DNA of 64,000 nucleotides from Tetragonia tetragonoides (Eukaryota > Streptophyta > Magnoliopsida > Caryophyllales > Aizoaceae): contig CM076141.1 of NCBI GenBank assembly GCA_038025085.1, positions 17,672,001 through 17,736,000 on the forward strand, in the 5' to 3' direction. The position numbers and the translations under genes were made by a program. Below the pieces are notes generated by a model. That model saw nothing but the letters and a program-made list of their open reading frames with translations, ran no database searches and had not been told where the DNA came from. Below, one piece after another: positions 36,202-54,557 of the stretch (positions are counted from its first letter, which is position 1; every line of letters starts with the position of its first letter).

Positions 36202-37424
36202 TGTTAGTAGCACAAGGTACACAAGAGGGGGGGTGAATTGTGTTACCCTAAATTTGCGAAATTTAAAACAAGTATAAAAGAACTAGAATTAAAGCACTCA
36301 CGATTTACGTGGAAAACCCTTTGTAACTCACAAAGGATAAAAAACCACGGCCCGAAGGACTTTTAAGACTACTTCTTTTATTAAGAGAATAGTACAACTC
36401 GATCAAGTTAACTCTAACTCAACCCACGCACTCGAACACTCGTCCAAGCCAAACGCACTTAGAAACTCTTCCAAGCCAAACGCACTTAGGCACTCACCCA
36501 AGCCAATCTCTGAACAACTAACTTTAGCTGTCCTAATCAATGGAACAATGTTACCTTGATGAACTTCAATAAGTGGAAAGGTACAATATAAAACCTGTGG
36601 CTTTTACAATGATTAAACATATGAAACTTATAGCTATTAGGCAACATTCTGCGTTATGTGGAAACGTTTATAAATTAGACTCTCTCAAGTAATTGTAACG
36701 TTCAGTGCAATGAAATGTGTAAAACTGATTTAGGATTTCTTCTTCTTTTTATATGCAAGACCAAAAAGTAAAAAGCAACTAGGAACCCTATTTGCAACTA
36801 GCATAGGAAACCAAATCTCTTTTTTCTTTACTTGTTAAACAAGATTTTCATAAAGAAGAATAAATATCTTTATCAAATAAAGCATATACATCAAAATCAG
36901 TTTTTGTGAAGAAAATAAAATAAATATCTTTATAGAAAGTATTTTCTTCCTAGTTAAAAACCATGGAGCCAAATATAAGAATAAATAGATTTCAGAAAAA
37001 ATCTCTTTGCAAATAATATCTTTGGCATAATAAAAAGGATATAAATGATAAGAGATAAAATTTAAGATACTGATCTTTAAATTTATCTCGGTCGATAGAA
37101 TGTATCCTTGTATGTGTGTAGGCAACGTTCCAGTGAACACTAAAGTTTCAAGGATCGTTCCCAAACACAAAAAACTTTTTATACGTTTATTAATTTGTTG
37201 CCTAATAAATATAAATCCACATTTATATCATTGCTTAGCTTTAACATGAACTCTAAGAAATAAATAAATAACCTAGAGAACATGAGAATAACTTGTGTGT
37301 TCTTCTTGATATGTATCTAGCAAATTCTTGTATAAATAAATTCCTGAAACACTAACACACAAGTTAAGCAGCATCACTTTATAATTAAATAAGTTTGTCA
37401 TCTTCAAAACTCAATTGTTCAACA
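36202..37424 (-). repeat. 5' LTR of the Sirevirus-like element
   Basis: 1223 bp, paired with 26393-27621. Small indels separate the two. Confidence 0.9.
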
Positions 37425-37531
37425 GGGGGGATCAAGAAGAAGGACGGGGAAGGTGTTCGTATTCATGATTACGTGGACGTAAACATGACGTCTGAGGCGG
37501 AGGTCGGCGGAGATCGACCCCGCCCGGCCCA

Positions 37532-40500
37532 ATGAGTCTTCTAAGCTTAAACTGCAGGGGACTTGGCGACCCCCGGGCAATTGACGATCTGCGTAGTTTG
37601 CTACGTAGGTTACAGACGGTGCTTGTTTTTTGTCTGAAACAAAGATGAGTTCATTGGAAATGATGCATGTTGTAAGTAGATTAGGTAACTTTAATGCTGA
37701 GTTTGTAGACAGTATTGGTCGATCGAGGTCTTGCTTTGCTTTGGGATCGGGACGTTCAGATTTCTCTCCGGTCAAAAACTTTTTACCATGTTGATGCTCT
37801 GGTCAAGTTACATGATTTTGAGCAACAATGGCGGTTCACAGGTGTGTATGGCTGGTCGGAAACAGGTAATAAAGTTTTAACTTGTGATCTTCTTAAAGAG
37901 TTAAATGATGGGTGTCAACTCCGTTGGATTTGTGGGGGAGACCTTAGTGAGATTTTTTACAATTATGAGAAAAAAGGTGGTGCTGTGAAGGACCAAAAAA
38001 TATTAGAAGAGTTTAGGGAGGCTTTTGATGTTTGTGGCCTACGGGATTTGGGTTTTAAGGGATATGAGTTTACTTGGTTTAATGGGAGGAATGGAGAAGA
38101 TGCTGTTGAGGAGAGGTTGGATAGGTTTGGGTCAAATTTGGAGTGGTCTGTTTGTTTTCCACTTGCTGAGCTTGTCCATGTTAATGAGTCATTATCTGAT
38201 CATCTTCCTCTGTATATTGAGCTGAATTATAATGGGAGAGGGCCAAAAAAAAAAAGAAAAAAAGGTTTCGGTTTGAAAATATGTGGGTTATGGATGAAGG
38301 GTGTGAGGAGATTGTACGTGACTCATGGCAAGGAAGGGATGCGTTAGTGGATGAAATTGATTTTGTGAAGTGTATGAAACGCTGCCAGGTGGCCTTAGCT
38401 GAGTGGAATCTTATTTCTTTTGGTCATGTGCAAAAGGAGATCAAGAGAGTACAGGAGCTTTTGTGTAGTGATACAGATAGGGTAAGCAGGAAAATGTTAA
38501 TGGAAGAGCTGAGAGACTGGAGACGCAAGGAAGAAATGATGTGGTGGCAACGATTACGAGTGAAAATTTTAAAGTACGGTAATTCGAATACCTCGTGGTT
38601 CCATGAGAAGGCGAATATCAGAAGCAGGGTGAACTACATTTCAAAGCTACGTGATAATAGTGGGGCGTTAGTGGATAACGAGGCGGAGTTTGAGAGGGTG
38701 GTGTTAGAGTATTTTGGTGATATTTTTACCACATGGGATCCGACTAATTTGGACCGTGTGCTAGATTGTGTGGAGCCAAGAGTTACTAATGACATGAATG
38801 CCAATATGTGTGAGCCCTACACTGGCGAGGAGACCTTGGAAGCTCTACAGCAGATGCACCCTGGTAAAGCTCCCGGACCTGACGGTATGAATGCATTTTT
38901 TTACCAAAAATTTTGGCATATTGTTGGTCCTTCGGTCACTAATCTTGTTTTGCATATTCTTAATGGGCATCCTATTCCTCCTAATGTTAATCATACTCAT
39001 GTCTGTTTGATTCCTAAAAAACAAAATCCTGAGTTGGTTGCCGATTTTCGCCCAATTAGTCTTTGCAATGTGGTGTTTAAGATTGCTACTAAAACCATTG
39101 CTAATAGGATAAACAAATCCTCCCCAGTATTATTCCTGAAAATCAAAGTGCCTTTACCCTTCGTAGACTTATTAGTGATAATATTATGATTGCCTTTGAA
39201 ACCTTCCACTCAATGCATTGTAATGTGAGCCCCAATGGTTTTTTGGCCCTCAAGTTAGATATGAATAAGGCTTACGACCGCGTTGAATGAGTTTTCTTAG
39301 AAAAAGTTATGTTGGAAATAGGATTTGACCCGGGGTGGGTGAAAGTGGTGATGATTTGTGTTAAAACAGTGTCCTATTCTTTTATTATCAATGGGGAGCC
39401 TAGAGGTTTTTTAAGACCTACTAGAGGTATTCGTCAAGGGGATTCTTTGTCTCCATATTTATTTATATTGTGTGCTGAGGGGCTGTCAAACTTATTGAGT
39501 AGGGCTGTTGAGTCAGGGAAATTTCGTGGTCATCAAGTTGCTCATAATGCTTCTATAATCTCTCACCTCTTATTTGCAGACGATTCCGTTATTTTTGCTA
39601 AAGCAGATGGTTGACACGCTGAAAAAACCAAAGAGGTTCTAGCTTGGTACGAGGAAGCTTCGGGACAAAAGATCAATAGAGATAAAACCGATGTCGCATT
39701 TAGTAAAGGTGTTCGCTCCAGTACAAGAGAGGAGGTGGTGGCTGTGCTTGAGGTGAATGAAGTGGAGTTTCACAACAAATACTTGTGTCTCCCAACGCAT
39801 ATTGGAAGGTCTAAAAAGAAGCCTTTTCTTTCAATCAAGGATAGGATTTACAGGAAGTTGCAATGTTGGATGGACAAGTTACTATCGTGGTCGGGTAAGG
39901 AAGTGCTAGTAAAGGCAGTGACCCAGGCGATTCCTAGTTATGCCATGAGTGTTTTCAAGTTTCCTGGAGCCTTTTGCGAATAAATTCATGCCTTGATACG
40001 AAAATTCCGGTGGGGGCATAAAGATGGTAGACGGAAAATCCATTGGGTGAAGTGGCAAAAGTTGTGTAATGCTAAGGAGGAGGGCGGCTTAGGCTTTTGG
40101 GATTTAGAGGCTTTTAATGATGCGCTTTTAGCTAGACAAGTCTGGAGACTTCTGGATAATCCTAATTCATTGTGTGCTAGGGTATTAAAATCTAAATATT
40201 TTCCTACTGGTAATGTGATGCAAGCTCAGTTAGGGTCTCGTCCGAGCTACCTTTGGCGAAGTTTATGTGGAGTGCGTTGGGTATTGGAAAAGGGCTTGAG
40301 ATGGAAAATTGGTGATGATTTGACAGTTCGAATTTGGGGATCTCCTTGGGTTCCAAGGCCGACATCTTTTCAGTTAATCACACAAAGGGGGGACAATGAT
40401 GCAGATATGCGTGTGGCAGAATTGATTGATAAGGATGGGGTGTGTGGAGGGAGCAAGTGGTGCAGGAACTTTTTCTCCCTATTGATGCACATGAGATACT

Positions 40501-41624
40501 TCGAATCCATTGTGTCTTCATTGGCCTGCAGATCAACTTATGTGGCACTATACAAATACAAGTATTTTTACAGTAAAATCTGCGTACTTTCTGATTATGA
40601 GTGCAAAGCACTCGGAGCATGTTACTACTAGCTCATCTTCGTCAAAGTCCTTTTGGAAATCTGTTTGGAGTCTGGATATACCACCCCGCATTCGTATGTT
40701 CGGGTGGAAGGCATTTTGTGGGGCTTTGGCAACTCCAGCAAAATTTGGGAAGGCGGCTACAAATTGCGGATCGGATACAGGAAGTGTCTTATGTGGAGCG
40801 GGTGAGGAAACGGACCTACATGCGTTATTTGAGTGCCCAGTAGCGTAAATGACCTAGCAAGCGACTTTGTGGTCGTCTATTGGGAGTGATGTGAGGGGCT
40901 TGTTGTTCAGAGATTGGTTTGAGATGGCTGCGCATAGTGGTGTTGTGGATGATCTGGGTTTGTTCCTAGCTACTTTGTGGTCGGTTTGGAATGCTCGTTG
41001 TCATCTCATTCATGGTCAGAAGGAGTCAAATTTTAGTAAACTTGCTGAGACAGCTGCACTGTTTGTGTCTCGTTACAGGGAGGCTTATATGAAAAGTGAT
41101 TTGCCAAGACCTTTGGGTACTGCATATTGGATACCTCCGGAGGAGGGGCGTTGGAAGCTGAATGTTGATGCAGGAAAGTTGGGAGTGGGGTGTAGAATGG
41201 GGAATGGCTATTAGGAGATGTGAGGGTGAGTTGTAGCAATGGCAACACATCAACATGCTGGTGCTTTTGATCCTGAACTGGAGGAAGCAAGAGCCATGTT
41301 ATTTGGCCTGCGTATTGCGTGGGAGGCTGGATACAGGAATATTGTTGCAGAGGGTGATTGCCTTAATATCATTTCCAAGTTAAAGAAGAAAGACAAGCTG
41401 CGTATAGTCCTCTTGGTTATATCATTGATGAAATTGTAATTTTGTCTTCTAGCTTTAATTTTCTAACTTGGTCTTTTGTCCGTAGGGGGGGAAATATAGT
41501 AGCTCATAGTATTGCTAGGCTTCAACCTTATTCTTCGTCAGATAAAATTTGGTTGGAAAATATGCCGGAGGAGATTATTGAACTGGCTAACTCTGATATG
41601 TGTCATTTTCTAGCGATGAAATAA
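37532..41624 (+). pseudogene. LINE ORF2: AP endonuclease, reverse transcriptase, zf-RVT, RNase H-like
   Basis: The start is ATG at 37532 (MSLLSLNCRGLGDP, the usual plant L1 opening). The endonuclease domain runs to about 38230. Its GDFNE motif is changed to GDLSE and the frame breaks at about 37633; SDHLPL is present. The RT domain runs about 38820-39620, with HPGKAPGPDG, FRPISLCNV, LKLDMNKAYDRVE and the catalytic LLFADD. A frameshift lies near 39115 and a TGA replaces the tryptophan codon after AYDRVE. Stops follow at 39612 and 39981. The zf-RVT region with WKSVWSLDIPPRI lies at about 40660, and an RNase H-like C-terminus (WKLNVDAG, FGLRIAWEAGYRNIVAEGDC) at about 41150-41430. It would nick target DNA and prime reverse transcription, but is inactive here. 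Confidence 0.9.
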
Positions 41625-41665
41625 AATAGTACCCCATATTTTTCTGATAAAAAAAAATCTTTATA

Positions 41666-41847
41666 AAAACAACACATTAACAAATAAAGTACATTTTTAG
41701 TGAATATTTAATATATATATATATATATGTTACTTATTTTTATTGAGATAAAATGGAATAATTTTTAATTTCCTTTTAATCACCCATGCATTTATTACTA
41801 TCTATTACCACTTGTTAGTTGTTACTACTCAACTTTATATATTTACG

Positions 41848-41886
<39 letters not shown>

Positions 41887-41892
41887 ACATAT
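41666..41892 (-). mobile_element. Helitron continuation right of the LINE
   Basis: The blocks CAAATAAAGTACATTTTTAGTGAATA and TTTCCTTTTAATCACCCATGCA match 42540-42570 and 43630-43660 in neighbouring copies. This shows the LINE landed inside a member of that family. A (TA)n tract (about 41710) and an A-run (about 41853-41884) are included. Confidence 0.6.
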
Positions 41893-41895
41893 TTA

Positions 41896-42373
41896 CTAGT
41901 TTTTGTGCTCGTGCGAATTGAGATGCACGAGTTCTTGTTCATCATCATCTGTTATTAGGTTCAATATAAAAAAAAAAAATTAATCTTATCAATATAAAGT
42001 TGAGTAATAGTAAAGAATAGTAATAAATTTCCGACCAACAAAAAAAAACATTGAACAAAGAAATAAAATGATTGATGAATATAGAATTTTTTTTGTTAAT
42101 AATATTTATGCTACTTGTTTTATTAAAATGAAATAAAATTACTTTTAATTTCTTTTTAATCACCCATAAAGTTATGACTACTTACTTCTGCTACTTATTT
42201 TATTAAAATAAAATAAAAAAATTGATTTCTTTTTAATTACTCATGGATTTGTGACTATTTTATTACCACTTCTTTCCTTTCTCAATTGAAAAAATATTAA
42301 GGAAGAAGTAAGGAATATTAAAACTATTAATGAGCATTAATGAATTTCATGTTCAAAACTCAATTATACATTT
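41896..42373 (-). mobile_element. Helitron-like copy 2, 3' end at 41896
   Basis: CTAG at 41896 is followed by the imperfect hairpin arms GTGCTCGTGC and TGCACGAG. The body resembles the flanking copies. The 5' end is not certain. AT-rich, non-coding. Confidence 0.6.
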
Positions 42374-42376
42374 ATA

Positions 42377-43698
42377 CTAGATTTCGTGCCCGTGCGATGC
42401 ACGGGTTTTTGTTTATCATCCTCCGCTATTAGAATAAATATAATAATTTTTTTTAATCATATCAATATAAAAAGTTAAACCTATAATAGGAGTAGAAATG
42501 AACAATAATAAGTTTTTATCAACAAAAAAAAAATACATTTAACAAAGAAATTATATTTTTAGTGAATAAATAATATATTTTTTAGGATACTAAATATAAT
42601 ACTTATGTTACTTGTTTTAATTAAAATAAAATCAAGTGTGATTTCCTTAAATATACACGATTAATAAACTAATTCTCATAATAGCTTCAATTGAAAACTA
42701 TTTCCCAACATCTACGCGACGTAGGATTGGACTAAGGCAAGGAAAGCTCTTTTATTATTTATTTATTTATTTCCATTTTCATCATTATTATTTTTATTAT
42801 TTTAATAATGAGTAATTCTTTTATTAAGCAAATCAATCTTCAAGAAGAAGATGCAAATAAAGCACGCCACAAAGACAAGTCCCAAGTAGTATCTCTGATC
42901 AACATCGAACCCCCACCTTATTGTTATGATTTATAGGTTGAAGCAAGGTGAGTTAGGTATGATTTTAGACTCAAATTTATACTAAGCATTATATAACAGG
43001 ATATATTTATGAATGAATTACGTCATAGGTTCTTTTTAATAAGTAAAAAAGAACTGAATTGCCTTGCATTGAAAAATAGAACAAATTTGACTTGTAAAAA
43101 GAAAATAAAACAGATTAGACAAATAGCAGAACAAAAACAACTAGGCCATATATTTGATGCATCAACATATATTTTAGATCAAGAGATCGAATACACATAC
43201 ATCAAAACGCAGAGTGCTAAATGATGATTGATAGAGCCCAACAAGAAACTACTGAAATACTAACTAGCAAAAAAATAAGTAATTAGTGAAATACTAGTTG
43301 TCATCATATAGTATAGTAGACAGGGGGTGATTGGCCAATTGCAGCCTATGCAATTGCAGATTTGCAGGTGTTCTTACCTTTCATACTAATCGAAGAATAG
43401 CAAAATAGCACAGATGAGACGAGCGAATTATATCCCCTTAGTTCCTTTTATAATTATTGTCACCATTATTACACATTAGGGGAAAATAAAATAAAATAGC
43501 ATTCCTTACCTTAATCCGATCCTGGTTGGTGTATATCTAGGGAAATAGTTTTCAACCGAAACTATTATGGGAATTAGTTTGTTAATCATGTATATTTAAG
43601 GAAATCACACTAAAATCAAACTATTTTTAATTTCTTTTTAATCACCCAAGCATGTATTACTATTTATTACCTATTCAATACTATCTTGTTGAGAACTC

Positions 43699-43701
<3 letters not shown>
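42377..43701 (-). mobile_element. Helitron-like copy 3, 3' end at 42377, split by a MULE
   Basis: Minus-strand terminus: hairpin CCCGTGC-ATC-GCACGGG, then CACGAAAT and CTAG, followed by T. This is the standard Helitron 3' structure. The body continues on the right of the inserted MULE at 43611 with TTTCTTTTTAATCACCCA as in the other copies. There is no Rep/helicase, so it is non-autonomous. Confidence 0.75.
42636..43610. mobile_element. Mutator-like element in Helitron copy 3
   Basis: A 975-bp element with a perfect 9-bp target duplication TAAAATCAA (42627-42635 and 43611-43619). The TIRs are about 80 bp, starting GTGTGATTTCCTTAAATATACA and repeated complemented at 43530-43610. No transposase; the interior has no recognised gene. 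Confidence 0.92.

Positions 43702-43753
<52 letters not shown>
43702..43753. repeat. (TA)n microsatellite at the kinase breakpoint
   Basis: About 25 TA units. Homology to the receptor kinase begins about 45 bp to the right. Confidence 0.97.
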
Positions 43754-43754
<1 letters not shown>

Positions 43755-43796
43755 TCTTACCTAGATTTTACAAAACATAAGATGTATATATATACA

Positions 43797-45348
43797 ACAA
43801 CACACAAATGAGAAGGCGTAATAGGAAGCACAAAAATGACATAATAATCTCAACCATTTCTTTATCAAGCTTCCTGCTTTTTCTTCTGACAAGCAGCATC
43901 ATATTTTTCAATAGATGTAGGATGAAAAAAAGAACACAGCCAGAAGTGCACTCATTACAGAGATCAAAAAATGTCTTCACTGTCTTAAACTATGATGGCA
44001 AACTAGTGTACAGGGACATAGTTGAGGCCACAGAAAACTTTGACAGCAAGTATTGCATTGGATTTGGAGTATCAGCTCATGTTTATAAAGCGGGACTTCC
44101 CAATGGTCAAGTATTAGCAATTAAGAAGCTGAATTCCTCTACCCAAGAGGAGGCAGCCCTAGCTGCCAGGAATTTTGTGAAGGAAGTAACAACCTTAACA
44201 GAAATCAGGCATAGGAACATTGTGAGATTCTATGGCTTCTGTTTGCATGAGAACACAACATTCTTGGTGTATGAATACGTGGATAGGGGAAGCTTGGCTA
44301 ATCTTTTAAGCAGCACCATTGGAGCAAAAGAGCTAGACTGGGATAAGAGGGTGAAAATCATCAAGGGTGTAGCCAATGCCCTGGCATACATGCACCATAA
44401 TTGCATACCGCCGATCGTTCACCGAGTCATATCAAGCAAAAACATATTGCTGAGCTCTCAGCTGGAAGCTCATGTCTCCGACTTTGGGACAGCAAAGTTC
44501 CTAAATCCAAATTCCTCAAACTGGACCACTGTTGCTGGCACTTATGGCAACCTTGCCCCAGGTATGTGATTCATGTCTGCAGTACATATACAAATCATTA
44601 CACAATTGAAGTCATTTACAACCCATGATTTCTCAGTTACATTAGTCAACATGAATTTGGGAAGCCACCCTTTAATACTCATCCTTAGTCATAGGGTCAT
44701 GAGTCGTGACTATTTAACAGTCAAAATGATCAACTTCTACTATAGAAAGAAAAAAAGATCCTCTCCCGCCTGGAATTCATAGAGACATCACTAGTTCAAA
44801 CAAACTGCAACCATGGTTATTTTTAATTCCCGGACGGGAGACGTGTTAATTGTTGTTCATAATGTTTCAAATTTTAACAATCACAATTGGTTTTTATTTA
44901 CCAAATTGTGAAATTTTGCATCCTTTTCTTTTTGCATTATGATTCTCCAAGGTTAAAAAAAAAAAAAGGGGGTGAAAACAAACTCTTAAATAATATGACA
45001 CATGCCATTGCTACCTACCTAACATAGTCCTTTTCAGCAGAGTTGGCTTACACCATGGGAGTGACAGAGAAATGTGATGTGTACAGCTTCGGCGTTCTAG
45101 CAGTTGAAATCCTGATGGGAGAGCATCCACAAGACCAGATTTTGAGTATACGGTCTAACCTATCCGAATATGGAGGAAAAATACAACTCAAAGACATTTT
45201 AGATTCTCGAATCGAGCATCCAACGAGTGCCAGATGCACTCGACAGCTGCAGTCTGTTCTAGACGTAGCAATTTTGTGCCTAAATGTTTCTCCACAATCT
45301 AGGCCAACCATGAAGTATGTATCTCAAATGTTTGAGCCTTTGAGGTAA
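43797..45348 (+). CDS. LRR-less MIK2-like receptor pseudokinase, copy 3
   Basis: Homology to copy 1 begins at about 43797, where the LRR C-terminal cap would end (1374 in copy 1). The first ATG is 43808. Exon 1 is 43808-44561 and exon 2 is 45041-45348, with the intron at the same APE position as copy 1. The frame is open throughout: membrane segment at residues about 12-40, then the juxtamembrane region and kinase. Catalysis is doubtful. HRD reads HRV, removing the catalytic aspartate; the third glycine of the GxGxxG loop is alanine; and GTYGY reads GTYGN. The ATP-binding lysine (LAIKKL) and DFG remain. There are no LRRs or signal peptide. Either it is a pseudogene that still looks open or a membrane-anchored pseudokinase. 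Expression is unproven. Confidence 0.75.
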
Positions 45349-46100
45349 AATGTGGGAATAGGTACAAGCTGCAATCTGACTGATCAGATTCTAAAGACTC
45401 GGTCTCTGATGACCCACTACTCCTTTCGTAAGATAGGTATAATAAGTTTACGAGTGTATCAAAGTAGTTCTAAATGGATTCCTTGTAATAGTCCATGAAT
45501 CATTAATATCAAATGTCAAAGAGATATGCCTTATTGATAGCTAATCAGGCTTTTAACTGCTTCAAATTAAGGTTAGATAACCAGTTGGAGCTAAAAAATT
45601 AAACCCAAAAGCCAATCACAGAAACTAATATATAGTTGCAGGAGATTTTATCTGGGTGGCTGCTATAATATAGAACTTGAAAGCACAAAGCAACTATAAA
45701 AATCCAAGACAATCATCCACCAAAACAATCAAAGCAAATTCCCAGCACTCAATTGCAAGTTTACTCATCATCAACCTCAATCCATTGTCTAAAACTCAAA
45801 CACAATTTTACAATTTTATGCCAAAGAACAAATGAAATAAACCACAAAAGTGCTCATCCTAGAACACCTCTGGCTAAATCAATAATACTTAAGTGATGGG
45901 TATGTATCAATTTGTATACAACACTTCAACAAGCAAAAAAGAGAATCCAAAAACACCAAATAACAGAATTGAAAGATATGAAACAAATAAAATAATTGTG
46001 GCGAATGAATTGATAAAGATGAGATTTTTACCTCAATAGATCTAGCAAAAGGGTTTTGCAAAGCCATTGTCAGCATCGACCTGACCGGTGATTGGTGAAT
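45349..46100. repeat. Downstream flank shared with copy 1
   Basis: Aligns by eye with about 2815-3535 (for example CACAGAAACTAATA, CTTGAAAGCACAAAGCAACTA, GAGATTTTTAC). It is probably 3' UTR plus further non-coding DNA of the duplication unit. Confidence 0.7.
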
Positions 46101-46209
46101 TCCGCTACAGGAGGCTCCAAGAGCAGTTTTTGTGTGCACAGCACGGGTGATAGCTGAAACATGAAGGGTTGGGTTTGGGAATGGCCTGTATATTCAGATC
46201 ACATGCGCC

Positions 46210-46475
46210 AGGAAAGTGGTAATGGAGGTGGTCGTGGGGTTGATATTTTACGATAAAGGTCATGAGTTCAATCTCCATTAGGTCTCTTTGCAAGATTTAT
46301 ATGGTTGTCTTGTGTGTGTGGTTTGCAAGCTATTGCATACACTAGGGGTTTATCCGGTGCACACTCGAAGAGTAGTGGCTGAGGGTTCTTTGCAGTCTAC
46401 ACACATTTTATTAGTTTATTTTATTTTATTTTCTCAGAAAAAAATTATTTTATTTTATTTTATTTTATTTTGAAC
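46210..46475 (+). mobile_element. Probable SINE
   Basis: An A-box-like TGGTCGTGGGG is followed by a B-box-like AGTTCAATCTCC (about 46265-46276). The 3' tail is made of TTTTA units (about 46420-46472). A flanking duplication was not identified. Confidence 0.5.
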
Positions 46476-46484
46476 GGTAAGAAA

Positions 46485-46590
46485 CTAAGAAAGTCACCCT
46501 CTTTATGGATATCAATCTCACATTTTTGTTGGGGATGGGTGAGGGATGCGCCAATCTCGCTATTCACCCAGTGACTAATTGACTATCGAC
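46485..46590 (-). repeat. Dispersed repeat fragment, second copy at about 55911-56025
   Basis: The two stretches share the order AAGTCACCCTCTTT, TGTTGGGGATGGGTGA and CTATTCACCC (with differences). In both, the plus-strand left side is T-rich, so this looks like the 3' half of a minus-strand SINE. Confidence 0.5.
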
Positions 46591-47692
46591 ATATGATCAA
46601 CATAAGCATAATATTTTTCACAAAATATTTAGAAAATCAAAAATGGGGAAAGTAATACTTTTTTTGGGAAGGCTAACATTCATTTTGGTTATCAAACTTC
46701 TAAGGTCAAATGTGTGATCATTTTAACTTATCCAATCTGTTTATTTCATTTTCATTCAAGTAAGTTTAATTCTCTTAACATATTTTTCTTCTCACATATT
46801 ACTATAAGCTTTTTTAAGATAAATTCACTTTAATGTAACTCACAGATTAGAGCTAACACGACCTAAAAGGGGAATGTCATATTCCATTAGAAATCTACAT
46901 TGTCTAAAGAAGACATACCACATTGTAAATCATGACCAACCTAGGCCATAGATGCATCATGCAACACTCTTTTTCTTTGATTTGTATCAAGAATGTTTAA
47001 TGGTAACCATCTATTTCCAGAAAAGAAAAAAAAAAGTCATACTCCTGAGTCTTGGAACAAGTACTGCACAACAAATTGGTAATACTTGTATTTTTTGTGA
47101 ACTTTGCAGCCCACGTCTACAACTCTACAAGCCGAGGACAATTAAAAACCAGTACTACCTGTTTATGATTCATGCCTTTATTATGATTTCTACAAGCCAG
47201 TGGTTGAGCCTTTATTATGATTCATGAAGTACTACCTGTTTACGGATGGCCTATGTAGCTCCTGGCCGGCATCCACGCCAGGCGAGCCGAAGGTTCCGCC
47301 GGTTTGTTTCGACTAAAGGCTGCAACTCTACTGCCATGATGACCTAATATATCCAGGTCACAAGCAATCAACACCATATACTGATGCAACAGTGCTGGTG
47401 GCCCTTTGTCATACACATTCTAACTAGTCACTGAAGTAGCAAAATATTTCTAGAGTTCTTTAGGTGCACAAAATGAATGAAGCTGAAAGCTCCTTACGTT
47501 TATCTGGTTTCAGCTTCTTGACAATTGCACTTTCTAGCAGAAGAGAAAGCAGCGTCATATGTATAGAGGAACCTAGTGTACATTAGTGATTTGACCTATA
47601 TTTTTCACAGTTCTACCCATACAAGAAATTTGCGGCTCTGTTAACTTCTCTAGCTGAAGAACAGGAAATGCCACAAACCAGAAAGAGCCTGA
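46591..47692. other. Intergenic DNA and GLR 3' flank
   Basis: No gene is recognised. The part next to 47693 presumably holds the 3' UTR of the glutamate receptor gene, transcribed leftwards. A GC-rich patch (about 47265-47310) is unlike its surroundings but unassigned. Confidence 0.5.
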
Positions 47693-54472
<6,780 letters not shown>

Positions 54473-54557
54473 GATGAAGAAAAAAACCCTTCAATTGATT
54501 GATAAACCAACTAAGCCATACCCAGAAATTTGGATAAAGAAGATGCAGAGACAGCAC

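Larger units (their letters stand above)
26393..37424 (-). mobile_element. Sirevirus-like Copia LTR retrotransposon, gag only
   Basis: It has two LTRs of about 1.22 kb in the same orientation, TG..CA ends, and the target duplication GGGGG (26388-26392 and 37425-37429). Transcription is on the minus strand. The primer site complementary to tRNA-iMet (TGGTATCAGAGCC) is the complement of 36187-36199, directly inside the right-hand (5') LTR. A purine tract AAAAAGGGGAAAAT abuts the left-hand (3') LTR (27622-27636). Only gag is present; protease, integrase, RT and RNase H are missing. A 4-kb element is nested inside (29516-33585). It is non-autonomous. Confidence 0.92.
25040..41657 (+). mobile_element. 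L1-type LINE, about 5.6 kb, split by an 11-kb LTR element
   Basis: A non-LTR retrotransposon with ORF1 (25367-26320) and ORF2 (37532-41624). It ends in a short A-run (41649-41657), and an 8-bp repeat TCTTTATA lies at 25032-25039 and 41658-41665. Without the insertion at 26393-37424 plus one copy of its target duplication, the length is about 5.58 kb, typical of a full-length plant L1. Both ORFs carry stops and frameshifts, so it is inactive. The 5' boundary rests on the short target duplication. Confidence 0.85.

Noticed and set aside
45879..46139. Minus-strand frame with a possible splice donor near 46030, suggesting an antisense gene by kinase copy 3
   Set aside because: The equivalent region by copy 1 (about 3470-3540) does not keep the reading frame, so coding is not supported.
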